A stretch of DNA of 64,000 nucleotides from Chionoecetes opilio (Eukaryota > Arthropoda > Malacostraca > Decapoda > Majidae). The notes beneath the pieces were generated by a model, which was not told the origin of the DNA, searched no databases, and was given only the letters and a program-made list of their open reading frames with translations. Positions 55,475 to 64,000 of this stretch are shown in pieces. The position numbers were made by a program, and so were the translations under genes. The stretch spans positions 343,501 to 407,500 of the forward strand of contig JACEEZ010023407.1 of NCBI GenBank assembly GCA_016584305.1, given 5' to 3'. The stretch's first letter is position 1. Each line of letters opens with the position of its first letter.

Positions 55475-55792
55475 ACTACTACTAATAATAATAATGATAA
55501 TGTCAATGGTATTAATGATAATTATAAGTTATAATAATAATAATAATAACTCAGATAAAATAATCATAACAATAATAGTGATACTAACAATAATATTGAT
55601 AACAATAATGATAATAATAATCAAAATGATAATAATAATGATAATTGTAATAATAATAATAATAATATTGATAATGATCATAATGATAATAATAAAGATC
55701 CTGATACTACCATCATACTACCTAGATGCACACACAGTACACACACACATACACACACACACACACATTACACACACATACACACACACTCA
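55475..55792. repeat. ATA/GAT-rich simple repeats and (CA)n
   Basis: Imperfect AATAATGATAAT repeats, then CACACATACACACAC. The open frame across this region is low-complexity. Confidence 0.85.
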
Positions 55793-56049
55793 CGATGGTC
55801 AGGTTGAGAACGTGACGGCCTCCCATTCTGTGGGTAGGCGGTTCGAATCCTCGCGCTCCCGGGGATTTTTCACTGATAAATTCGAGCGGTTACTGTCCCC
55901 CTTGAGCAAGGGGATGGGTGTGTGTGGTGTGTGAGGTCCCAACATTGCCCAAAGATAGGTAATAATGAGCTCCAAGCTGGCACTGAGAGGGTGAAAACTG
56001 GCAATCGCGAGCCAGCTCGCGTGGACAAGACCATGGGTGAATAACGCAC
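55793..56049 (+). mobile_element. tRNA-derived SINE, family 3
   Basis: A-box-like GGTCAGGTTGAGAACGTG, B box GGTTCGAATCC at 55840, body with CACTGATAAATTCGAGCGGT and CAAGCTGGCACTGAGAGGG, ending in GTGAATAACGCACACAC. CA repeats flank both sides, so the duplication cannot be read. The sequence is unlike families 1 and 2. Confidence 0.6.
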
Positions 56050-56428
56050 ACACATATATGCACACAGTACACACACACACACACACACACCCAGACACCC
56101 ACCCACCCACTACTATCTATGGTAGTATGATGATAACAATAATAGCAATTTCCAAACTCTTTCTTCTATTTGCAATAAAAGTATGCATTCCATGAGAATT
56201 CTATAAACCATCTACGACACTATGGAATCCACTCCCTGACATAATGTTCGAGTTGCATTATTATCATAAAAGTTTGCACACACTTTCAACAATATGAAAT
56301 TCTTGGAGCTAAATACAGTATAGAAATGGCTGGAGAAAGCACCGAATACTAGTGACTGATGATAACAGAATCCCAGACACGCTTATCAGACAGCAGGACA
56401 GGAAATGAACTTGTCGTTAGAGCTCTAC

Positions 56429-57635
56429 CAAAGACTACTCTATACTGGACTTGCTACTCATTTTGGGCTATTTCCAGTGGAGGCCAGTTTTGCGATTCCT
56501 GCCATTTTCGAACATCACTCCCTTTTCCCTTCCTATGGTTTATCAGTATATTTGATATACCGTTATCTTCGTAAATGTTTGTTCTATAATATTATCAAAT
56601 AAAAAACAGTAAAATGCAATAAAGAAATGCCATTATGAGAGAGTTAAGAAATATGCATGAACTTAATATTTATTCACTTGAACTCATCGCCATTTAATAT
56701 TTTGCGAGAAAACATTTTAGATGCTAGCAATAGAAAGAAGCGGATTTTCATTAACTTTCCATTGCTATAATTCGTTTTCTGATAAATGAATCATAACCAT
56801 GCGTAAATTAGCGTTAACTAAAAAAATAACATCATCTATCGGGATAATTACCCGATGGATGATGTTATTTATTTAGTTAACGCTAATTTATGCATGGTTC
56901 TAATTCATTTATCAGAAAATGAAATATAGCAATGGAAAGCTAATTAAATTCCGCTTCTATTGATATGTTGCATGTAAAAAGTCTTCACGCAAAATATCAA
57001 ATTGCGATAAGTTTAAGTGAATGTTGTTCATGCATATTTCTTCAGTCTCATAATGGATTTTTTTTAGTGTATTTTACAGTTTTTTATTTGATAATATTAT
57101 AGAACAAACATTCACGAAGATAACAGTGTATCATTTATACTGATATGCCATAGTCTACTGTAATCATGGAACACTTTTTTACTTGCCGATACGATTGATG
57201 ATGTTATTTTTTTAGTTAACGCTAATTTAGGCATGGTGGAAATTCATTTATCAGAAAACGAAATATATCAATGGAAAGCTAATGAAAATCCGCTTCTTTC
57301 TATTGCTAGCATCTAAAATGTTTGTTCGCAAAATATTAAATGGCGAAGAGTTTAAGTATATATTGAGGTCATACATATTTCTTCACTCTCTCATAATGGC
57401 ATTTCTTTAGTGTATTTTACTGTTTTTTATTTGATAATATTATAGAACAAACAGTTACGAAGATAACGGTATATCATATATACTGATACACCTTAGGAAG
57501 GGAAATAGGGGTGATGTTCTAAAATGGCAGGAATCGCAAAACTGGCCTCCACTGGTCATGGGCGGGTTGGCGCGGGGCACGAGTAGCAAGTCCAGTATAG
57601 AGTAAGTAGTCCAAGGTAAGTTGGAGTAGTCTTTG
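56429..57635. mobile_element. palindromic element, complete copy with both outer arms
   Basis: Tips CAAAGACTACTCTATACTGG (left) and its mirror ending GTAGTCTTTG (57635). The flanks are GCTCTAC and GCTCAAC, a 7-bp near-duplication. Outer arm, core, centre near 56845 (ATCGGGATAATTACCCGATG), a second core pair from 57160 (ATGGAACACTTTTTTACTTG) and the right outer arm (CAAAACTGGCCTCCACTGGT, CGGGTTGGCGCGGGGCACGA). Two fold-backs in one unit match the noisy copy at 48186-49314. Confidence 0.8.
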
Positions 57636-57697
57636 GCTCAACCCACCTGTCCCGCGGCTCACACCAGCCCGTCGCCACCCACCACCTTTGCTCCACC

Positions 57698-58243
57698 CAG
57701 AGCTGGGCAGTATTTAAATACAATTGTATTTAAATACGTATTTAAATACATTTGTGTATTTAGAAATGTATTTATAAATACATTGGTTGTCATGTATTTA
57801 AATACAGTATTTAAATACTTTGATGAGTATTTTAATACATTGTATATAGATACATTTAATATAAAATGTTTAATACTTTTTTATCAGTTAATTTGGCCAT
57901 AAACCCGCCCAACTATCTGGCAACCCTGATGTTACAGTGAACCAGTGTTTCCACTGGCAAGGAAATGTCCTGATTTCAAGGAAATTTAAGCCTGAGAAGG
58001 AAATTTCTAAGGAAACCCAAAATCTAAGGAAATCCTAAGGAAATATTTTTTTTCGGACATGTTAAAATTTGTGTGTATTTAAAATGTATTTACAAATGTA
58101 TTTAAATACAATTGATGTATTTAGTATTTAGTATTTAAATACATTCGTAAAATGTATTTAGTATTTAGTATTCAAATACATTTCTCCCATGTATTTAGTA
58201 TTTAGTATTTAAATACATTCAATGTATTTAGTGTCCAGCTCTG
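57698..58243. mobile_element. hAT-like MITE rich in ATTTAAATAC, 8-bp duplication GCTCCACC
   Basis: Same family as 54927-55466, opposite orientation. Tips CAGAGCTGGGCAGTATTT and CCAGCTCTG; GCTCCACC at 57690-57697 and 58244-58251. Confidence 0.85.
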
Positions 58244-58332
58244 GCTCCACCTCCCTTCTCCCCATTCCCCAATATCCTTGCTGTGGTAAATGCTAATGAT
58301 ATGAATATGATAAGAAATTAGGACCGATAATT

Positions 58333-59680
58333 CACTGGGGAACAAATTTTTGTTGAGTTAGGTCTGACACTTGTTATTAAGTAATTTTTGGGTGCTGAAT
58401 CCAAAACTGATCTCAGTTTTTCTCTATCACGTCAAGTTTTTGAACTGTAGGATTTTCGTTTTCTTAAAAAATATGAAAAATACTGTACATAACAGTAACA
58501 GTGCTTATTTTATAAAAAGTTGCAAATGTTAACATACAATGAAAAATGAAAGAAATAGGCATGAATAGAATGTTTATTTAACATTATCATGTTTTTAGAA
58601 AGGATAAGGCTATAATTGTGTGCAGGTTAAGGTAAAAATTTACGTTTGTAGCTTTGTCTGGAGTGTTCAACTTGAGGACTATCGCGTTTGATGCTCCAAC
58701 AATAGTCAGCCATCATATGCACATCCCATCTACCCTGGTAACGTTCTTCCATAACCTTCAAATCTTGGTGAAATCGTTCACCTTGCTCGTCGCTAGCAGC
58801 ACCAAGATTTTCCGGAAAGTTGGCAAGATGGCTATGCAAAAAATGTACTTTAATACTCATGTTGCAACCAAGCGCTTTGTAGCTCTCCAATAGTTTCTGA
58901 ACAATTTCTGTGTAATTACTTGCACGTGTATTTCCAAGAAAGTTCTTGACGACGTCTTTGAATGATAGTCAAGCATTCTTTTCAAGGTCTGACATAGTAC
59001 CGTTGAAATGTTCATCTTTGATGAGCTGTCGAATTGGTGGACCATCAAACACACAGGCCTTGATTTTTTCAATTGACAGTCCAGGAAATGCCAAGATGAT
59101 ATACTTTAAACAGTCGCCATCAGTTGACAATGCTTTTACAAATTGTTTCATGAGACCTAGTTTTATGTGCAGAGGTGAGAATATTATTTTCTTCCTGTCA
59201 ACACGTGGCTCATATACAATGTTAGGATCTCCAGGTTTAAGATCAGATCTCGGAGGCCAATTCGTCTGAACCCAATGCTTCTCTCGAGCTCTGCTATCCC
59301 ACATACAGAGAAAGCAGGGATACTTTGTGTATCCACGTTGTTGACCAAGAAGGAAGGACACCATTTTAAGGTCAACACAGATGATCCAATTGTGTTTGTC
59401 ATATTGCAATAACTTAATGACTCTCTTTACATCTCCATATTTTTCACGAAGACAGACCGAATGCCCAATAGGGACTGCGCCTAACAAATTGCCATTGTGT
59501 AGAAGTTTTACTACAGCTCACAAGTGGAATTTTGCTTATCTGGAGGGTAAGCTGTGGAGAAAAAACTTGACGTGCTAGAAAAAAACTGACTACAGATTTG
59601 GAATCAGCATGCCAATTTTAGTCTAAATAAGCTCAAAAATCTAACTCAACAATTTTTTTTCTTCAAATTGTTCCCCAGTG
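58333..59680 (-). mobile_element. element with CACTGGGGAACAA ends and relic of an unnamed transposase-like gene, 5-bp duplication TAATT
   Basis: Left end CACTGGGGAACAAATTTTTG then TTGAGTTAG; right end (reverse-complemented) CACTGGGGAACAATTTGAAG then AAAAAAAATTGTTGAGTTAG. They share CACTGGGGAACAA and TTGTTGAGTTAG. TAATT flanks both sides (58328-58332 and 59681-59685). It encloses a minus-strand coding relic (59487-58624). The CACTG tip recalls CACTA/EnSpm elements, but the 5-bp duplication and the protein do not clearly fit that or any class I know. It sits inside the hAT-like element and is therefore younger. Confidence 0.7.
58624..59487 (-). pseudogene. relic of a transposase-like protein of unknown superfamily
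   Basis: Two in-frame-like blocks on the minus strand, 59487-58969 and 58890-58627, joined across a frame change at about 58960. Legible order: WIICVDLKMVSFLLGQQRGY, YPCFLCMWDSRAREKHW (Cys-x2-Cys with WDSR), PLHIKLGLMKQFVKAL, then FLGNTRASNYTEIVQ, YKALGCNMSIKVHFLHSHLA, FPENLGAASDEQGERFHQDL, MMADYCWSIKRDSP, stop. Acidic residues in VDLKM, WDSR and DEQGERFHQD could be a DDE-type triad (inference). I know the pattern as a highly repeated, unnamed family in invertebrate gene predictions. The N-terminal half is missing and the gene is inactive. Its place between inverted ends supports a transposase role. Confidence 0.65.
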
Positions 59681-59786
59681 TAATTTGTTCTTTGGTCATT
59701 TTGTCAAAGGCAAATAAAATGTGTTAATATTATCATCTCACCTGGATATTTAATCTCAATCTACATATCTCTAGATATATCTGAAT

Positions 59787-60146
59787 TTTTTTTTTATTTC
59801 CTTAGGATTTCCTTAGATTTTGCGTTTCCTTAGAAGTTTACTTCTCAGGCCAAAATTTCTTTAAAATAAGGAAATTTCCTGAAAGTGGAAACACTGGTTC
59901 ACTGTAACATCAGGATTGCCAGATAGTTGGGTGGGTTTATGGCCAAATTAACTGAAAAAAAAAAAAATAGAATAAAAAAGTATTTACATTTTTATATTAT
60001 ATGTATATAAATGCAATGTATTTAAATACTCATTAAAGTATTTAATTACTGTATTTAAATACATGAAAACTAATGTATTTATAAATAGATTTCTTAATAC
60101 ACAAATGTATTTAAATACAAATTAATTCAAATACAGACCAGCTCTG
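59787..60146. mobile_element. relic of the ATTTAAATAC MITE family
   Basis: Shares the unique middle (ATTTCCTTAGGATTTCCTTA), the sentence CACTGGTTCACTGTAACATC and the tip CCAGCTCTG (60146) with the two intact copies, but lacks a recognisable left tip and has lost several ATTTAAATAC units. It is the oldest of the three. Confidence 0.7.
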
Positions 60147-60254
60147 GCTATATATCTATCTAAACTGTCTTTCCCAGGAATCTCAGGAACTCTTTGTCCA
60201 AAAATAAATGTTAAAAGGAAATTTGAATCAAATTATTGTTATTTTCCTTATTTA

Positions 60255-60551
60255 GGCCCGGTTCACACATCACGTTTTTGCTGTCCCTAGTCTACGTGCG
60301 TCTTGTCATCAGTGACTCACAGTACGTCACAGTGACGTCACTCCCTGCCTGTGTAGTGTGAACCAGGCTCCGCACGACCACCTGCTGGAGCAGTGATAAC
60401 GTCACTGACCTTGAGAGACGCGCGTCTCAAGCTCACATTATTCGGAGCTTCCAATTCTTTGTCCGGGACTGCGGGAGTGACGGGGTGACGTCACTGATCG
60501 CCACGCCCACGTACACACGGACAGCAAAAACGTGTAATGTGAACCCCGCCC
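60255..60551. mobile_element. PIF/Harbinger-like MITE
   Basis: Ends GGCCCGGTTCACACATCACG and (right, reverse-complemented) AGGGCGGGGTTCACATTACA, both continuing to CGTTTTTGCTGTCC. Flanking trinucleotides TTA and TAG are close to but not the same as a TWA duplication. GC-rich interior with GTGACGTCAC motifs. Confidence 0.6.
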
Positions 60552-60585
60552 TAGAGGTTACATTATACATACTAATTACTGATAC

Positions 60586-60815
60586 AAAAAAAGAATTTGG
60601 CCTACGCCACATAAAACTTTATTTTAGGGGAGTCTATGCTGTACGGTAGGGGTTACGAATTGTAAAAAAAAGAAATGGCCTACGCCACATAAAACTTTAT
60701 TTTAGGGTGGTCTATGCTGTACAATAGGGGTTAACAATTGTAAAAAAAAGAAATGGCCGACGCTATAGGAAACTTTATTTTATGGGGGTCAATGCTGTAG
60801 AGGTTAATAATTGTC
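60586..60815. repeat. about 78-bp tandem repeat, three units
   Basis: Units of GGCCTACGCCACATAAAACT, TTATTTTAGGG, GTCTATGCTGTAC, GGGGTTAACAATTGTAAAAA. The third is the most divergent. It lies just inside the right end of the hAT-like element. Confidence 0.85.
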
Positions 60816-61131
60816 TGAGAATGGACAAGTAAAAAAAAAAACGAAAAAATCAAACACCGATACCGGTAGTACCGGTATACCGGTATCGTAACTGATACCG
60901 GTGTGAGGACGTACCGGTATTATTCCCGTAAACTGGTATCGGCAATACCGGTATTTTCTTGATACCGCACAACCCTACCTTGAACCATCAGTGAGTGGTG
61001 ACTACTGACTGGTCAGTGAGCTGCCGCCAGCCAGCCAGGGTACTTGCGCCGCCCGCCCCTTGTTGAACACTGCAGCAGCTTTTACGGCACGATTGCTTTA
61101 GTTTGATGAAACTGAAGGTATGACAGTGTTT

Positions 61132-61460
61132 GGGGAGGCGGTAGCGGAGTGGTTAGCGTCTCCGACTGGCGTTCTCGGTGACCCGAGTTCGATCCCCGAA
61201 GATAACCGAAAACCTTTATGCACCGTCGAGTGGCCTAAGAACAACCACATGCCCTATCCATCAACTCTATCTTCGATTGCGAGTGCATCGGAGGACACGG
61301 GGGGGCGGCATGAGCCTCTTCTAATCACAGGCGTCACTATAAGAATCCTGCCTGCGCCACCACGGGCGAGGACCAAACATCAGAGCCCTCAAGTGAACCT
61401 CCAGAGCCTACCATCCGAGCCCTGGGTCACCACTGCCTACAGGCGCTATAGGCACAAATG

Positions 61461-61492
<32 letters not shown>
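61132..61492 (+). mobile_element. tRNA-derived SINE, family 1, with poly-A tail
   Basis: GGGGAGGCGGTAGCGGAGTG start, B box GAGTTCGATCCC near 61184, the same body as 18331 on, ending CTATAGGCACAAATGTTAT and a 28-A tail (61465-61492), then TA and A-rich repeats to 61558. It is the uninterrupted reference copy for the SINE in LINE B. Confidence 0.85.
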
Positions 61493-61496
<4 letters not shown>

Positions 61497-61558
61497 TGTA
61501 TATATATATATATATATATAATAATAAAAAAAAAAAATAAAAAAAATAAAAAAAAAAA

Positions 61559-61856
61559 TCGGAATGACAGCAGTTTAATATAATGGTGAAACCGGTGCAT
61601 TAGGGGTATAGGTAAAGGATGGTTTGACAGTGACTGACACCTCATCTCCTCGCCCTGCCCCGGCCCACCATGCTCGTTCACCGTACAACCTGCTTTGCTT
61701 TGTAATGGTTTGGGTTGTTATCCATAACTGGGCCATCTCTGCCGGCCTTAATATGCACGTTTTTAGTTTGATACTTTGATTACTGCTTCACTATGTAGTG
61801 CGGGAAATATCAACTACAGGAAACAAGAATACACATTTTTATATGACACTTTTCCT

Positions 61857-61904
<48 letters not shown>

Positions 61905-61994
61905 GTCCTTAACACATCAGAATTACCACCATTGACTTATTCTTCTTTATTCCTTGAAGTTCTTACGATGGAAAGCGGTGGCTACATATATAAA
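61559..61994. other. no gene recognised; (CA)n at 61858-61901
   Basis: AT-rich flank with a 44-base CA tract. A Harbinger-like tip (AAAGCCCCGTCCACACGAC) starts near 61994 with the same first 14 bases as the element at 20542. Its other end is not visible. Confidence 0.6.
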
Positions 61995-62041
61995 GCCCCG
62001 TCCACACGACATACAATGACTGGCAGACTTTGTTCGTCACA

Positions 62042-63701
62042 CAGTGATGCCAACCCCAAAAATGTCTTCGCCCTACACAGACACTGGAAACGCCCTACAT
62101 TTCCCTTCATCGCCCTACGGCTCAAGATGAAAATCGACATTTGTCAATATAACCGTTTCCATAATCTGTGTATCATATAGATTATAACAACATACAACAG
62201 TGCAACGCATGCTGTTCTTTATACGGATATTTTCGTAATGAAACACCGGTAAAATATAGCTTATTGCAGCGTACCGTACCACTCAATGATACGCAACGGT
62301 AATTATGATATGAAATGCAACAAGTCGATAAGCTCCCTTCACACATTCCATAATCGAACCACGATAGCGCCACCAATTTGATTATTGACGCTATCGTGAA
62401 ATTTGACCACGTTAAATGCAGACCACGATAGCCTCACAACAATGTCACGCTGCCTGTACGTATGCGTCATGACGGTCGTAAGATGGTCACGATGGAGTCA
62501 TGACAGCTGTAAGACTACGTCACGAATGGAAAATCAACGGTCATTTTGTCGTCACGATAGAGCTACGATAACCACGACAGTGCCATGACGGTGCCATGAA
62601 CGTATCACGATAGCGTCAAGTGCTAGCCCCACACGTGGGGTTGCCATGGTGATGGAAAAGGAAGTGGGGGTAGAGATGAAGATGGGATAAACAGGGGTGG
62701 GTGTTTTGGTGATGGAGAATGGGGGGAAACGGGGGAGGGGGGGTTGTAATAAAGAAGGGGGTGTTGGTGAGGAAACGGGGGGAGGGGGCTTGGGGATGTA
62801 GAAGGCGTTGTTGCTACGTTGGTGGGGATGTGAACAGTGAGTGGTTAAAAGGTGGGTGGGGTTATAATCTCGTGGCGAGGGAGTAGGGGGCAGAGAGTAG
62901 GGGGAGGGTGGTGTCACCTCGTGGCGAGGGAGTAGGGGGTAGGGATTCGAGGGTGGGTGGAGGTGAATGAGAAAGGGGGGGGAAAGCGGAAAAGGGTGTA
63001 AAAAAGGGGGGGAAGGTAGGGATGAAAGCGCGCGTAACGGTTTCTTATCGTCACGATAGACATAAGACGATCACGGTAGTATCACGAAGCTGTTACATAG
63101 ATAACGATAGCGCTGCGTTGGGTACAAACATCGGAGAGCTTCCCGATTTTTTAGTGCACGCACTAACTTTTCGTGGCCTCGGCCGAGCGCGTCACGAGCG
63201 TCACGATCGGTCACGATGGACCCATAACCAGGACCATGACTGCGCTGCGCATTGCATTGTTGACGGGTTCGTGGTTCCATTATGGAATGTGTGAAGGGGA
63301 CTATACCCACCTTCAACAGTTCCACATAGGACGGCAGCACGCTCACGTCATCTACCTAGACCTGTCCTATCCCTGTTCATGCTTACAGCCACACCAGCGG
63401 CCCAGCAGCTGATGCGATAAATCAGCTGCCAGAGTCACTCATTAGTTATCATTTAACCCGATTTTCCAGGGGGTAATAGAAAATGTTAATTGATAAAAAC
63501 TACTATTTTTTTTATTTTACATATTTCCTTTCCGCTTATAAGATTTTTATCTTTTGCTGCAAAGTATATAAATATAACTCAAACAAAAAATTCAAAATCG
63601 CCCTACATTTAGCTCCGTTTCTGTAAAATCGCCCTACGGCCCTACAGTCCATGCTGAAACGTCCTACGCGTAGGGCGATCACCCTACGGTTGGCAACACT
63701 G
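62042..63701. mobile_element. hAT-like element, 8-bp duplication TCGTCACA
   Basis: Tips CAGTGATGCCAACC and (right, reverse-complemented) CAGTGTTGCCAACC, flanked by TCGTCACA at 62034-62041 and 63702-63709. Subterminal repeats of CGCCCTAC on both sides (62070-62115; 63598-63690). No transposase is seen. A second element at 62331-63302 sits inside. Confidence 0.8.
62331..63302. mobile_element. Harbinger-like element with CACGATAG repeats, duplication ATA
   Basis: Ends AGCTCCCTTCACACATTCCA and (right, reverse-complemented) AGTCCCCTTCACACATTCCA, flanked by ATA (62328-62330 and 63303-63305). The outer 300 bases on each side are crowded with CACGATAG, GTCACGAT, ATGACGGT and ACGATAACC in both directions. 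The middle (62640-63010) is G-rich (GTGGGGGTAG, GGGGGGAAAC). No gene. Confidence 0.75.
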
Positions 63702-63710
63702 TCGTCACAG

Positions 63711-64000
63711 TAGGGATGTGCACCGGTATCCGGTATACCGAAATACCGGTATTTTAGTACTGGTATTACCGGTATTTTTATTTTTCGGTATACCGGTATC
63801 GGTATTAGTATTGCATCGGTATACCGGTATCGGTATATTATTTGGTCGGTATTGGATTTCGGTATCTATTTTTTTTCTCTTTTTTTTCTCGAAACAGACT
63901 CCTCAAGGGATGTGCACCGGTTTCCGGTATACCGAAATACCGGTATTTTAGCATCGGTATTTCCGGTATTACCGGTATTTTTATTTTCCGGTATACCGGT
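63711..64000. mobile_element. two left ends of the ACCGGTAT hAT family in a row
   Basis: 63711-63904 repeats 54016-54209 almost base for base (TAGGGATGTGCACCGG..., GAAACAGACTCCT) and is then cut by a further AAGGGATGTGCACCGG start at 63905, which runs off the window. Confidence 0.8.

Larger units (their letters stand above)
54016..60977. mobile_element. 7-kb hAT-like element with ACCGGTAT subterminal repeats, 8-bp duplication CCTTGAAC
   Basis: Left tip TAGGGATGTGCACCGG and right tip (reverse-complemented) TAGGGTTGTGCGGTATC, flanked by CCTTGAAC at 54008-54015 and 60978-60985. Both ends are packed with ACCGGTAT/ATACCGGT repeats over about 150 bases, the kind of dense subterminal sites hAT transposases bind. 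No transposase of its own is visible. The interior contains simple repeats and at least five younger insertions: 54927-55466, a SINE at 55793, 56429-57635, 57698-58243, 58333-59680, a relic at 59787-60146, and 60255-60551. The left end recurs at 63711 and 63906. Confidence 0.8.

Noticed and set aside
55371..55934. Open frame of 187 codons rich in Ile/Met
   Set aside because: Translation of AATAATGAT and CACACA simple repeats running into the SINE.
55793..56049. Possible tRNA gene at GGTTCGAATCC
   Set aside because: Same reasoning; SINE-like body follows and no anticodon arm is convincing.
62552..62917. Proline-rich minus-strand frame
   Set aside because: Low-complexity translation of the G-rich centre of the Harbinger-like element.

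Overview
The window is nuclear DNA of an animal, most likely an arthropod and probably a decapod crustacean. The evidence is spliced genes with GT/AG introns, TTAGG-type short repeats, long CA/GA microsatellites, tRNA-derived SINEs and a CR1/jockey-like LINE whose 3' part I recognise as common in crab and shrimp genomes. The species assignment is inference from repeat types. Nothing looks bacterial or plasmid-like.

Host genes are sparse. I can support three: the last coding exon of GDP-mannose pyrophosphorylase B (5147-5278, +); a five-exon Myb/SANT (NAIF1-like, PIF/Harbinger-associated) gene (34232-31976, -); and the first exons of a small secreted protein (51156-49490, -). Almost everything else is transposable element, often element within element, and many copies can be bounded to the base by their target-site duplications (TSDs).

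Layout. 1-5.1 kb: relic of a pogo/Tigger transposase, then a large palindromic element family (2077-4847) split by a PIF/Harbinger-like element (2960-4304). 5.1-6.8 kb: GMPPB terminal exon and downstream DNA with another Harbinger-like element (5575-6387). 6.85-11.4 kb: LINE copy A (-), cut by a piggyBac-like element and a SINE. 11.4-20.4 kb: LINE copy B (-), almost full length, cut by six insertions of five kinds (hAT, two pogo/Tigger types, piggyBac type, solo LTR, SINE). At the five non-SINE sites and at the SINE site, removing the insert rejoins the LINE text. 20.5-21.2 kb: Harbinger-like element.

21.2-31.8 and 38.5-49.2 kb read like unpolished long-read consensus, with homopolymer gain and loss, broken frames and degraded copies of repeats that are clean elsewhere in the window. 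They hold a 46-bp satellite (24.75-25.85), two inverted palindromes (28.25-29.25 and 30.72-31.40) and a 30-bp minisatellite of nearly 4 kb (43.37-47.22) whose long open frames are not genes. Between them, 31.8-38.5 kb is clean and carries the Myb/SANT gene.

49.2-64 kb: secreted-protein gene; a clean duplicate (51.27-53.99) of the noisy 38.15-41.76 segment; a 6.96-kb hAT-like element (54016-60977) filled with younger elements, including a short element (58333-59680) with a relic of a transposase-like protein family I cannot name; then a SINE, a hAT-like element containing a Harbinger-like one (62042-63701), and two more ends of the ACCGGTAT hAT family at the window edge. The window is best read as a layered record of transposition in a gene-poor region.
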